Source: a virus. From it: 30,434 bases of DNA. Every line of letters starts with the position of its first letter. The first letter of the stretch is position 1. The position numbers and the translations under genes were made by a program. The stretch covers positions 1 through 30,434 of the IMG/VR virus record IMGVR_UViG_3300037460_000253; one strand, 5' to 3'. Below the pieces are notes generated by a model. The model had not been told where the DNA came from. It worked only from the letters and a program-made list of their open reading frames with translations, and did no database searches. Shown in pieces: positions 7,755-15,425 of this stretch.

Positions 7755-8033
7755 ATGGCGAAAGATGTAGAGGTTTCGTCCGCGCAAGCGGCAGTAGATG
7801 CGAAAGCGGCGCGCCTGAAGGTAGACGAAAAAGCTGCGGAGGCAGCGGCGGTCGAGCGTAAGAAGGCTCGCAAGGGCAAGCACTTTGTCGCGCTGGGCTG
7901 CGCGATCACATGTGCGGCGGGGCTGCTGAAGGCGGACGACGAGGTCACCCCCGTGAAGCTGCATAGGGATCCAGCCGTCGGCCTCAAGGCTTTGGAGAAG
8001 CTGGTCAAGGACGGGAAGGTCGTCGCCGGATGA
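7755..8033 (+). CDS. Small protein in the gpFI position
   Basis: 92 residues, ATG with a good AGGAG (7743-7747) at 7-nt spacing. The N-terminal half is Ala/Lys/Glu-rich and probably a coiled coil (AAVDAKAARLKVDEKAAEAAAVERKKARKGK). The second half (FVALGCAITCAAGLLKADDEVTPVKLHRDP) has two cysteines four residues apart. Lambda carries gpFI, a head-assembly factor, just after gpE, so a head or packaging accessory role is plausible, but no family match is evident. The stop overlaps the next ATG (ATGA). Confidence 0.6.
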   Translation: MAKDVEVSSAQAAVDAKAARLKVDEKAAEAAAVERKKARKGKHFVALGCAITCAAGLLKADDEVTPVKLHRDPAVGLKALEKLVKDGKVVAG

Positions 8034-8413
8034 ATCTGAGGCAGGCCGCTCGGAGCGACATGCACGCGATCGTCAATGACGTTACGGGCGGTTTCGGGTG
8101 GCCTGTCACAGTCACCAATCCAGATGGTGCCTCCGCTGAGCTGGTGGGCCTTTCGACGGACATCGCCCTCGCCGTTGACCCGGACACCGGGCAGCTGGTG
8201 ACGGGCCGTCAAGCGTCCGTGGCGCTCACTATGCAAGACCTGGACGCTGCAGGCCTTGGGCGCCCTAGAGCGATTGCGGACGAGAATGTCAAACCTTGGG
8301 TCGTGCAGTTCGATGACATCGAGGGCGAGGCTTATACGTTCCGGGTCGATGAGTCCGCGCCGGACTCTGCAATCGGCATGGTCGTCTGCTTGCTGGGGAA
8401 CTACGTTCCGTGA
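8030..8413 (+). CDS. Head-tail joining protein, FII/ATP-binding-sugar-transporter-like
   Basis: 127 residues. The DMHAIVNDVTGGFGWPVTVTNPDG opening followed by ALAVDPDTGQLVTGRQASVALTMQDL and a late AIGMVVCLLGNY is the pattern of small beta-rich joining proteins related to lambda gpFII and the so-called ATP-binding sugar transporter-like phage proteins. These sit at the head-to-tail interface. Both gene ends overlap their neighbours by 4 nt, consistent with coupled translation. The exact place in the neck is inferred from gene order. Confidence 0.7.
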   Translation: MNLRQAARSDMHAIVNDVTGGFGWPVTVTNPDGASAELVGLSTDIALAVDPDTGQLVTGRQASVALTMQDLDAAGLGRPRAIADENVKPWVVQFDDIEGEAYTFRVDESAPDSAIGMVVCLLGNYVP

Positions 8414-9084
8414 TTAGCGACCTGATCAAGAAGTTCGACACCTTCGAACTGGTGAGAGATCAGATTGCAGGGATCCTTGTAGGCGAGTCTGCTAGCCAGA
8501 TGGCCCTTGCCCCCGGGTTCGTGCCCCCGCAGGATCCGGAACTGTGGCGTTTGCTCGTCTTTCGCGAGCGTTCGCTTCCGTGGGAGGACTACCTGGGCGA
8601 GCAGCCCGCGGTGATGGCTCCGATCGTTAACGTATGGTTTGATTCGGAAGGTTTCGATCAGAGCCAAGGGAACGTCGTAGAGCAGCAGCAGGCGCGTGGT
8701 GTGTTCAACGTTGATTGCTACGGCTATGGGGTGGCACGTAGTGTCGCCGGGGGTGGCCAGTTGACGGCGGACCAGGCCGCGGCGCTAGAGGCTCAGCGCT
8801 GCTTTCGGCTCGTACGAAATATCTTGATGGCTGCTGAGTATACCTACCTCGGACTTCGTGGGCTGGTGGGGCGTCGATGGCCTGGTGACGTGCAGACGCT
8901 TCAGCCTGACCAGGGCGGGCGCCCTGTTACGCGCGTTTCAGCGCTTCGGTTCCCGCTACGTGTAGACTATCTTGAGGGGGCTGCTCAGATCCCAGGTGAG
9001 GTCCTTGAAGCTGTATTTCTTCGGGTCACAGAGTCTACCGTTACTGGACAGCTTTTGTTAGAGGCAGAATTTCCCGCTACTTGA
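8410..9084 (+). CDS. Neck or tail-terminator protein (putative)
   Basis: 224 residues, GTG start overlapping the joiner stop (GTGA). It lies between the head-tail joiner and the sheath, the usual place of the tail terminator in Mu- and P2-like phages. Visible segments are FELVRDQIAGILVGE, LLVFRERSLPWEDYL, PIVNVWFDSEGFD and VVEQQQARGVFNVDCYGYG, giving an alternating beta-alpha protein similar in outline to gpU/gp37-type terminators. The function is inferred from position and shape; no catalytic motif is seen. Confidence 0.6.
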   Translation: MISDLIKKFDTFELVRDQIAGILVGESASQMALAPGFVPPQDPELWRLLVFRERSLPWEDYLGEQPAVMAPIVNVWFDSEGFDQSQGNVVEQQQARGVFNVDCYGYGVARSVAGGGQLTADQAAALEAQRCFRLVRNILMAAEYTYLGLRGLVGRRWPGDVQTLQPDQGGRPVTRVSALRFPLRVDYLEGAAQIPGEVLEAVFLRVTESTVTGQLLLEAEFPAT

Positions 9085-9096
9085 AGGTAAGGCATC

Positions 9097-10572
9097 ATGA
9101 CAATTTCCACAGCAGTCGATCCATCCGCCGTAGCGTCGGTCCTAGGCATCAGTGTTGCCTACCAGAATTTTGGGACGGGGTCTGCCGTGCGGCTCCCCCA
9201 GATCGGGTACGTTGTCGGCCAGGGAAATGAAGCCGCCAGCTATGCGTCCGCGAAGTTCCAGGCGTCGTCTGCGGTGGACGTGGGCAACCGCGTCGGCTTT
9301 GGGTCGCCATTGCATCTCAGCGCTGTGGAGCTTTTCCCGGCGGACGGGGACGGCCTAGGGACCATCCCCGCGTGGTTCTATCCGTTGCAGGCGCACGGTT
9401 CGGGAATCGCCGCGGTCTTCGATTTTACGCCGAGTGGGGCTGGTACCGCGACGGCTACGCTGCGGCTCCGTGTCGGAGGCATTCTGTCCAAGCAGTTTGT
9501 CGTGCCGGCGACCTCTACTCCGGCGGAGATTGTCGCGCTCGTGATTCCGGCGATTACTGCGGTTCCCGAAATGCCAGTAGTCCCCACTGATGGCACGGGA
9601 AAGGTAGTGCTCACCCTGAAGTGGAAGGGAGTTTCTGGCAGCGCCCTGACCGTTGAGGTTGAGGGCGATCTTCAGGGGAACATTTTCACGTTTGCGGTGG
9701 ATACTGCGGGCGCAGCCGACCCGGATATCCAACCGGCGTTGGATGCCATGGGCAACGTCTGGTATACGATGCTGCTCAATCTGCTGGATGGTGAGGACAC
9801 TGCGATGCTGGACCAGGTCAGCGTGGCCGGGGAGGCTCGATGGGGAGCTCTGGTTCGAAAGCCTTTCGTTGCGTTCATCGGTAACGTGGCGGCTACGGTG
9901 GCCGCGGCTACAGCGGTTCCGGAGACGCGCAAAACTGACCGGGTCAACGCACAGCTCGTGGCGCCCGCGTCCACGGATCTCCCGTTCAGGGTTGCCGCCC
10001 GTGAGTTCGCTAAGGTCATCAAAATGGCCAATACGAACCCGCCGCATGACTATCTCGGTCAGGTAGCTACAGGGTTACGTCCCGGCCCTGATGCGGACCA
10101 GTGGGACTACCCGAAGCGGAATGAGGCTGTGACGAAAGGTAGCTCGACGATCACGGTGGAAGACGATCGGGTCGCGTTGGGTGATGTAGTGACGTACTAC
10201 CACCCAACGGGAGACCCGCTGCCGGCGTATCAGTTCGTGGTCAATATCGTGAAGCTGCAGCAGGTGCTGTTCAATCTGGGTTTGGAATTTGAGCAGCCGG
10301 AGTGGAAGGGTGCACCGCTCTTGGCAGACGGCGACATAACGACGAACCCTACCGCAAAGCAGCCTAAGGGCGCTCGTTCGGCGGCCACCGCAGTGGTTGA
10401 GGATTTGGGCCTCGACGCCGTGTTGACGAACGTGGAGTCTACCATCCCGCTAATCCGGGCGGAGCTGGGCGCGAATCCGCGGCGCCTTGAGCTCGTGGTT
10501 CCCGTCAAGCTATCGGGAAACACAGGTATCATTTCCGTAGACGTGCTCTTCGGTTTCCACGTCGGCACCTGA
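9097..10572 (+). CDS. Contractile tail sheath protein, Mu gpL-like
   Basis: 491 residues, close to Mu gpL (495). It starts after AAGGTAAGG (9085-9092). The early stretch VGFGSPLHLSAVELFPADGDG followed by GTIPAWFYPLQ is characteristic of Mu-type sheaths. A middle beta domain (about residues 110-200) is followed by the helical and beta core, with LRPGPDADQWDYPKRNEAVTKG and a C-terminal LELVVPVKLSGNTGIISVDVLFGF strand that inserts into neighbouring subunits in sheath structures. It forms the contractile outer tube. The stop is followed by a strong ribosome site for the tube gene. Confidence 0.92.
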   Translation: MTISTAVDPSAVASVLGISVAYQNFGTGSAVRLPQIGYVVGQGNEAASYASAKFQASSAVDVGNRVGFGSPLHLSAVELFPADGDGLGTIPAWFYPLQAHGSGIAAVFDFTPSGAGTATATLRLRVGGILSKQFVVPATSTPAEIVALVIPAITAVPEMPVVPTDGTGKVVLTLKWKGVSGSALTVEVEGDLQGNIFTFAVDTAGAADPDIQPALDAMGNVWYTMLLNLLDGEDTAMLDQVSVAGEARWGALVRKPFVAFIGNVAATVAAATAVPETRKTDRVNAQLVAPASTDLPFRVAAREFAKVIKMANTNPPHDYLGQVATGLRPGPDADQWDYPKRNEAVTKGSSTITVEDDRVALGDVVTYYHPTGDPLPAYQFVVNIVKLQQVLFNLGLEFEQPEWKGAPLLADGDITTNPTAKQPKGARSAATAVVEDLGLDAVLTNVESTIPLIRAELGANPRRLELVVPVKLSGNTGIISVDVLFGFHVGT

Positions 10573-10580
10573 TAGGAGGT
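10573..10580 (+). promoter_or_regulatory. Strong ribosome binding site of the tail tube gene
   Basis: TAGGAGGT directly follows the sheath stop codon and lies 6 nt before the ATG at 10587. It is the best anti-16S match seen in the late block, fitting the high copy number expected for the tube protein. Confidence 0.8.
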
Positions 10581-10586
10581 TGAACC

Positions 10587-10970
10587 ATGACTACTGCAGG
10601 AAGTATCGAGTCCCTGACCCTTAAGAGCCGGATCTTTCCGGTCACCGCAGACACGGAGGCGCAACGGAAACTGGGAGGCTTTGAGAACGAGGTGCAGGCC
10701 AACGGAGACGGCACCTCACGGATCATCAAGACCCGAGTGGCGCCGAAGCTTGGGGAGTTTATGGTCAGCACCGATGATGCCCGGGACGACCAGGAGTTTC
10801 TGCAGGACCTTGCGGATCTCAAGGACTTTTTCCCCATCGTAGTGACGTATGCAAGCGGCATCTCCTATCAGGGGCGCGCGATGATCACCGGTGAGATCCA
10901 GACGTCTTCTCAGTCCGGGGCTACTGCGATCACTCTTGAAGGCACCGGGACCTTTACTCGGCAGGCCTAG
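10587..10970 (+). CDS. Tail tube protein, Mu gpM-like
   Basis: 127 residues, near the size of Mu gpM (118). Recognisable segments are AGSIESLTLKSRIFPVTADTE, KLGGFENEVQANGDGTSRI and the FTRQA end, with the beta-sandwich pattern of the Tail_tube family. It forms the inner tube under the sheath. A strong ribosome site precedes it, and a GC stem-loop (10984-10999) follows it before the chaperone gene. Confidence 0.9.
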   Translation: MTTAGSIESLTLKSRIFPVTADTEAQRKLGGFENEVQANGDGTSRIIKTRVAPKLGEFMVSTDDARDDQEFLQDLADLKDFFPIVVTYASGISYQGRAMITGEIQTSSQSGATAITLEGTGTFTRQA

Positions 10971-10983
10971 GGCTTGCAGCTAC

Positions 10984-10999
10984 CGCCGCTGCCGCGGCG
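10984..10999 (+). repeat. GC stem-loop after the tail tube gene
   Basis: CGCCGC (10984-10989), loop TGCC, GCGGCG (10994-10999): a perfect 6-bp all-GC stem with a tetraloop. It lies in the 48-nt gap between the tube gene and the chaperone gene. There is no following U tract. It may protect the 3' end of tube mRNA or reduce read-through to the low-copy chaperone gene. Confidence 0.5.
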
Positions 11000-11018
11000 C
11001 AACTGAAGGAAACGCGCA

Positions 11019-11495
11019 ATGTCGGAACGAGTACCTAAGAAAGCAGAGCCCCCTTCGGAGAGAAATCTTGACGGCGTGAAGGGGGCTATCGTCGCCCGCG
11101 CGGTCGCGGAGGAAGAGTTTGATCGTTGGACCGAGGCCATGGGCCTCGACCTTGACCTTGCGGACATGGACGAAGATGACCGTAAGGGTCTTGCCGTCGA
11201 ACGAGGGCGCATCGTCCGTGCGTTGCAGCGGAGCCACGCTGTCGTCAATGACGAGGGGGAGCTTGTCTTCACCCCGCAGCGTAGGAAGAGCAGGCACAAG
11301 GATCCGATTACTTTCCGCGAGCAGACCGGTGCGACTCTAATCGCGACCGATCGCCACAAGGAAGGAAAGAACGTAGCAAAGCTCTATGCTGTGCTCGGCG
11401 ACGTGTGCGAGGTCGAGCAGAAGGTGTTTGCTGGGCTGGCAAGTTCCGACGCAGCGTTTTGCCGCGCGGTGGCACAGGTTTTTCTGGGAGGGTAG
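11019..11495 (+). CDS. Tail assembly chaperone
   Basis: 158 residues between tube and tape measure, the standard chaperone location. The C-terminal half (PITFREQTGATLIATDRHKEGKNVAKLYAVLGD, then VFAGLASSDAAFCRAVAQVFLGG) fits chaperones of Mu-like tails. Such proteins coat the tape measure during tail assembly and are absent from the mature virion. The last codons pass through GGTTTTTC and the -1 frame stays open into the next coding segment, so a longer frameshifted form is likely. ATG 11019 follows GAAGGA (11004-11009). Confidence 0.75.
   Translation: MSERVPKKAEPPSERNLDGVKGAIVARAVAEEEFDRWTEAMGLDLDLADMDEDDRKGLAVERGRIVRALQRSHAVVNDEGELVFTPQRRKSRHKDPITFREQTGATLIATDRHKEGKNVAKLYAVLGDVCEVEQKVFAGLASSDAAFCRAVAQVFLGG
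11478..11484 (+). other. Candidate -1 ribosomal frameshift site
   Basis: GTTTTTC read in the chaperone frame as GTT TTT C. Phe-tRNA on TTT (11481-11483) can re-pair on the TTT at 11480-11482. The -1 frame then continues as SGRVAARLV and stays open to 11719. It is not a perfect X-XXY-YYZ heptamer, so efficiency could be low. The T run recalls the T-rich slip site used for P2 gene E/E'. Confidence 0.4.
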
Positions 11496-11566
11496 CGGCG
11501 CGCCTGGTCAGGCACGGCGAGCTGTGCCAGCTACCCAAAGACCGTGAAGGGAACGAAAGGCACACA

Positions 11567-11719
11567 ATGCTCGCGGTCTACACAGAGATGCTCCTGCAAG
11601 TCTGTGCGGACTACCATTCTTTACCCGACCCCCGCACCCTTCGGGCTCATGAGATCCGGTTTTTCTACAGGGGCCTACATCGGGACTTGATCGAAAGCAC
11701 TAAGTCCCGGAAGTCGTAG
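11567..11719 (+). CDS. Second tail chaperone segment (frameshift extension or separate small protein)
   Basis: If started at ATG 11567 this is a 50-residue protein, with GAAAGG (11555-11560) 6 nt upstream. The same frame is open from before 11405 and lies in -1 relative to the chaperone, so it may instead be reached by frameshifting near 11481, adding about 80 residues to that protein. The core (MLLQVCADYHSLPDPRTL, then EIRFFYRGLHRDLIE) resembles the second segment in many chaperone pairs, where an LP-containing loop precedes an E-IRFFY helix. Function is tail assembly by position. The codon-level mechanism is undecided from sequence alone. Confidence 0.65.
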   Translation: MLAVYTEMLLQVCADYHSLPDPRTLRAHEIRFFYRGLHRDLIESTKSRKS

Positions 11720-11724
11720 CGTGT

Positions 11725-14199
11725 ATGGCTAATCGGTTCAAAGTTGAAGCCATATTCAAGGGGATCGATCGCGTCTCCGCGCCGATGCGGCGAATGCAGA
11801 ACCGCGTTGGCAGCTCAACACGTATTATGAGCAGGAGGCTTAGGAGCCTCAATCGGGGGGTCGGAAAGTTCGGGGGGATCGCGAAGCGGGGGGCGCTCCT
11901 GGCTGCCGGTGCGCTTACCGGGCTCGCGGTTGTGATGGCCAAGGTTACGCAGGTAGGTATGGCCTTTGAGCAGACGCTGACCAATGCCGCCGCGAAGTTC
12001 CCGGGGAACATCAGGAAGGGAACGAAGGCCTTCGCCGAGCTGAGCGCGGCGGCAGAAACCGTAGGGTCGGAAACTGAGTTCTCCGCCACTCAGGCCGCGG
12101 AAGGGCTGAATTTCCTGGCGATGGCGGGCTTCGATGCGAAGATGGCGATCGGCGCGTTACCGGGCGTCGTCGATCTGGCGACCGCAGCGCAGGTCGATCT
12201 AGGCGTTGCGACGGACATCGCCACCGACTCAATGGGCGCTTTCGGACTCGCGACGAAAGACCCAGTGCAGGGGGTAAAGAACCTAGCTCGGGTCAATGAC
12301 GTGCTCGCAAAAACCGCGACCACTGCGAACACCACGATTGAGGCGATGTTCGAGGCGGTCAAAGACGGCGGCCCTGTGGCCACAGCGGCGGGCGCGTCAA
12401 TCGAGACCTTTGGTGCCTTGGCGGGGACCATGGCGAACGCCGGCATCAAAGGGAGCAAGGCAGGCACGACGCTCAAGACGATGTTTGTGGCGTTGCAAGC
12501 GCCCACTGCGAAAGCGGCAAAGGAGCTTCGGCGGTTGGGGATTGTGGCGAAGGACCAGGACGGCAACATGCGGGATTCGATCACGATTCTCGGTGAGCTC
12601 AAGGCGGCCTTGAAGAGCAAGGGCACGGCTGATCGTGGGGCTTCGTTAGATGCAATTTTTGGCAAGCGGGCGATTGCAGGGGTTAACGTGCTGCTTGCTA
12701 GCGGTGAAGAGAATCTGCGGGCGTACCGCAAGCAACTTGAGAACTCCGGGGGCGCCGCTAAGGCCATGGCGGACACCATGCGAGGTACGACGCAGGGCAG
12801 CCTTAACTCGCTAAAGTCTGCGGTTGAGGGCGTGAGCATCTCGCTGTTCAAGCAGACACAAGGCCCCATGAAGGAGGCGATTGACTCCGCTACTGCGTGG
12901 GTTCGTGCGAACAAAGATGTGATTGCCACAGACCTCGGGGATTTCCTGAGGCAGGTGGGAGGCGCGATCGCGTTTCTCGTGAAATGGCGTAAGCCGCTCG
13001 CGATCACTGTTGGGGTGATCGCTGCGCTTGTTGTCGGACTGAAGATTTTCACCGGGGTGATGATTGCCGTGAATCTTGCCATGGCGGCCAACCCAGCAGT
13101 GTTGATTACCCTAGCGGTCATCGCGTTGATCGCGGTTGTAGTCGCGGCAGCGGTTGCTATCTATCAGAACTGGGGGCCTATTAAGCAGTTCTTCGCAGGC
13201 ATTTGGAAATCGATTGAGGGAGGTCTCGTCGTTTTCGGTGGGTTCCTGGTGTGGCTCTGGGAGAGCACGAGGGCTTTCTTTGTCGATACCTGGCAGGGGA
13301 TCGCTGACTTTTTCATCGGGCTCTGGGAAGGCACGAAGGCCTTCTTTGTTGGCATCTGGGAAGGGATTCCTGGGTTTTTCTCTGGTCTATGGGAGGGCAT
13401 CAAAGCCGTCTTCCAGGCAGCGATCGATGGCTTGATCCTGATTTTGGTCGCGCCGTTTGTGGTCATCTTTGAGCTGTGGCGGCGCGCGCCCCAGATCTTC
13501 GCGGCTATCTGGGGAGGCATCAAGACGCTCGCGTCTGACGCATGGGATGCGATCACGGAGTTTTTCCAGTGGGCGTGGGATTCGATCGTTGCTGTTTGGG
13601 AGGGTATCCCTGGATTCTTCGAAGGCCTTTGGGAGCTGTTGAAAGTAGGTGTCCAAGCGTACATCGACGCTTATATCGGGATCTTCCAGTGGGCGTGGGA
13701 TTCGATCGTTGCTGTTTGGGAGGGTATCCCTGGATTCTTCGAAGGCCTTTGGGAGATGTTGAAAGCAGGTGTCCAAGCGTATATCGACGCTTATATCGGG
13801 ATCTTCCAGTGGGCGTGGGATTCGATTGTTGCGATCTGGGAAGGGATTCCCGGGTTTTTCTCCGGACTGTGGGACTCGGTTGTTGGCGGGGTGAAGTCCG
13901 CTTTCAATAGCGCGCTGGCTTTCGTTCAGAGCATCATTGACAAAGTGATGTCTAAGGTGGCGACGGTTCAAAAGGCGGTCGGCAAGGTCACCGGATTTCT
14001 CGGTCTTGGGGGCGACGAGGGCGGGGAGCCCGGCCCGAACGTACAGACCCCCGCGTCGCGAACGAGCAAGAGCATCAATGAAAGCCGCACTTCTACGACC
14101 AGCACGAGTGAGGTTGTGATTTCGGATCGTACCGGGCGAGCCTCAGCCCCGCGTGGTCTTGCCCCGGGTGTCACGCTGCAACCGTCAGGGGGGTTCTGA
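11725..14199 (+). CDS. Tail tape measure protein
   Basis: 824 residues, the largest gene here. The N-terminus (VEAIFKGIDRVSAPMRRMQNRVG) and the stretch TEFSATQAAEGLNFLAMAGF through GIKGSKAGTTLKTMFVAL match the conserved phage tape-measure core. Residues about 420-485 are two strongly hydrophobic segments (LAITVGVIAALVVGLKIF and VLITLAVIALIAVVVAAAVAIY), likely membrane-active during DNA injection. Residues about 490-725 are Trp-rich repeats (pattern W-G-I-P-G-F-F-x-G-L-W). Two 40-residue units at 613-652 and 653-692 are nearly identical at the DNA level. The protein sets tail length and leaves the tube on infection. Start ATG 11725 has only a weak upstream GGAAG. Confidence 0.92.
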   Translation: MANRFKVEAIFKGIDRVSAPMRRMQNRVGSSTRIMSRRLRSLNRGVGKFGGIAKRGALLAAGALTGLAVVMAKVTQVGMAFEQTLTNAAAKFPGNIRKGTKAFAELSAAAETVGSETEFSATQAAEGLNFLAMAGFDAKMAIGALPGVVDLATAAQVDLGVATDIATDSMGAFGLATKDPVQGVKNLARVNDVLAKTATTANTTIEAMFEAVKDGGPVATAAGASIETFGALAGTMANAGIKGSKAGTTLKTMFVALQAPTAKAAKELRRLGIVAKDQDGNMRDSITILGELKAALKSKGTADRGASLDAIFGKRAIAGVNVLLASGEENLRAYRKQLENSGGAAKAMADTMRGTTQGSLNSLKSAVEGVSISLFKQTQGPMKEAIDSATAWVRANKDVIATDLGDFLRQVGGAIAFLVKWRKPLAITVGVIAALVVGLKIFTGVMIAVNLAMAANPAVLITLAVIALIAVVVAAAVAIYQNWGPIKQFFAGIWKSIEGGLVVFGGFLVWLWESTRAFFVDTWQGIADFFIGLWEGTKAFFVGIWEGIPGFFSGLWEGIKAVFQAAIDGLILILVAPFVVIFELWRRAPQIFAAIWGGIKTLASDAWDAITEFFQWAWDSIVAVWEGIPGFFEGLWELLKVGVQAYIDAYIGIFQWAWDSIVAVWEGIPGFFEGLWEMLKAGVQAYIDAYIGIFQWAWDSIVAIWEGIPGFFSGLWDSVVGGVKSAFNSALAFVQSIIDKVMSKVATVQKAVGKVTGFLGLGGDEGGEPGPNVQTPASRTSKSINESRTSTTSTSEVVISDRTGRASAPRGLAPGVTLQPSGGF
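13561..13860 (+). repeat. 120-bp tandem duplication in the tape measure gene
   Basis: 13561-13680 and 13681-13800 match at 115 of 120 positions by direct comparison. A third copy begins at 13801 with about 26 identical bases (ATCTTCCAGTGGGCGTGGGA is shared) and then diverges. From about 13837 it instead resembles an earlier segment near 13357 (GGGAAGGGATTCC), suggesting recombination between repeats. The unit is 40 codons and keeps the frame. Confidence 0.9.
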
Positions 14200-15425
14200 T
14201 GTCCTGGGTAGATCGTATTGGGCCAGCTGCGTACACAAGCCCGAAGGGCGCGCGAACTGAGTTCAGCTATGAGGACTTAGAGCGCACCGGGCACAACCGG
14301 ACCACAGCTTTCAATTTTCCTGATGTGGACGGGACGTACGTACAGTCCAACGGGCATCGCGGGCGCCAGTACCCGATGCTCATTTTCTTTCACGGAGAGG
14401 ACCACGACTTTGACGCGGAGGCGTTCACGGACTCGCTAGACACAACGGGTGTTGGGGTGCTCGATCACCCCGTGTGGGGGCCGCTTGACGTGGTTCCTGT
14501 CGGAGGGTGGGGCGAGCGGAACGACTTGAAGACGGGGGCTAACCAGACAGTTTTTGAGGTTACGTTCTTCAGTACGATTGGTCTGGATTTTCCAGAGTCG
14601 GACGTATTCACAAGTGACGCGATCCTTGTCAGCCTGGGCGAGTATAATACCGCCGCGGCTTTAGAGTTTGAGAGCGCGGTAGATACGAGCCGGGCCGTCC
14701 AGCGTGCGGTGTTGGCTGCTGAGTACACATTGCTCCGGGAGCAGGTGTCCCTAGCGTTGCAGCCTTTGGCCGCGGCACAGGAGGATGTGCGGCTGCAGTT
14801 TGATGCGATCAACTCCTCCCTGGCTCTTGGAGTAGCCGCGCTCATCACGAGCCCGAAGGTGCTAGCTAGGCAGACCACGTTGCTTGTGCAGGCCCCGGCT
14901 CGGGCTCGGGCGGCTTCGATCGCGTCCCGGGTAGAGGCCTACGGCGCGTTAGTCTCGGAGTTCATAGGCGCGGACGCCCCCGGGAGTGAGAACGCGTTCC
15001 AGCTGCAGGGGCTGTTTGCCCAGGCGGCGGTTTCCGGGTACGCGCTGGCCACCGTCAACGCGCAGTTTGAAACACGGACGCAAGCGCTGTTAGCTGCGGA
15101 GGGTTTACTGGAAGTTCTCGCAGACACCGTCGGGTGGCAGGACACGCAGCGCGTGGCCCTGGGGGTGATCGATACTGGCGCAGCGTATCAGCAGCTTCAG
15201 AAGGTGGTGGCCCTTGTTGCTGGTTTCCTGGTTCAGGTTTCCTTCTCTCTGAAACGGGAGCGCCGGCTCGTGCTCGATCGGCGGCGGACTACTATTGATG
15301 TGGCTGCGGAGCTACTCGGCAGTGTGAGCGACGAGACGTTGGACGCGCTAGCTGAGGCTAACAACCTGAGCGGCTCTGAGTTACTTGAGCTCCCGAGAGG
15401 TAGGGCGATTGTCTACTACCGTTAG
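14199..15425 (+). CDS. DNA circularisation/tail protein, Mu gp43-like
   Basis: 408 residues, ATG overlapping the tape-measure stop by 1 nt (TGATG). The first 130 residues have the DNA_circ_N pattern: an opening Trp, FSYEDLERTGHNRTTAFNF, a GHRGRQYPMLIFF strand, and GVGVLDHPVWGPLDVVPV, where an HP-x-G turn is typical. The family name comes from Mu gpN, but in contractile phages this position corresponds to a baseplate hub component between tape measure and gp44. The middle of the protein is Ala-rich and helical. Confidence 0.82.
   Translation: MSWVDRIGPAAYTSPKGARTEFSYEDLERTGHNRTTAFNFPDVDGTYVQSNGHRGRQYPMLIFFHGEDHDFDAEAFTDSLDTTGVGVLDHPVWGPLDVVPVGGWGERNDLKTGANQTVFEVTFFSTIGLDFPESDVFTSDAILVSLGEYNTAAALEFESAVDTSRAVQRAVLAAEYTLLREQVSLALQPLAAAQEDVRLQFDAINSSLALGVAALITSPKVLARQTTLLVQAPARARAASIASRVEAYGALVSEFIGADAPGSENAFQLQGLFAQAAVSGYALATVNAQFETRTQALLAAEGLLEVLADTVGWQDTQRVALGVIDTGAAYQQLQKVVALVAGFLVQVSFSLKRERRLVLDRRRTTIDVAAELLGSVSDETLDALAEANNLSGSELLELPRGRAIVYYR
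15395..15400 (+). promoter_or_regulatory. Ribosome site supporting a TTG start for the hub gene
   Basis: GAGAGG lies 8 nt before TTG 15409, inside the end of the previous gene. It favours TTG 15409 over the upstream in-frame TTG 15385, which has no such site. Confidence 0.55.

Noticed and set aside
9355-10047. 230-codon minus-strand open frame within the sheath gene
   Set aside because: Arg/His-rich shadow of the sheath coding sequence without recognisable domains.
11405-11566. Independent start at 11405 for the second chaperone segment
   Set aside because: It lies deep in the chaperone gene, without a ribosome site, and its first 50 residues look unlike protein from this family; frameshift entry or ATG 11567 is more plausible.
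12090-13121. Long (343-codon) open frame antisense to the tape measure
   Set aside because: Low-complexity Ala/Ser/Pro-rich translation typical of the antisense of a GC-rich gene; no ribosome site and the + strand protein is well supported.
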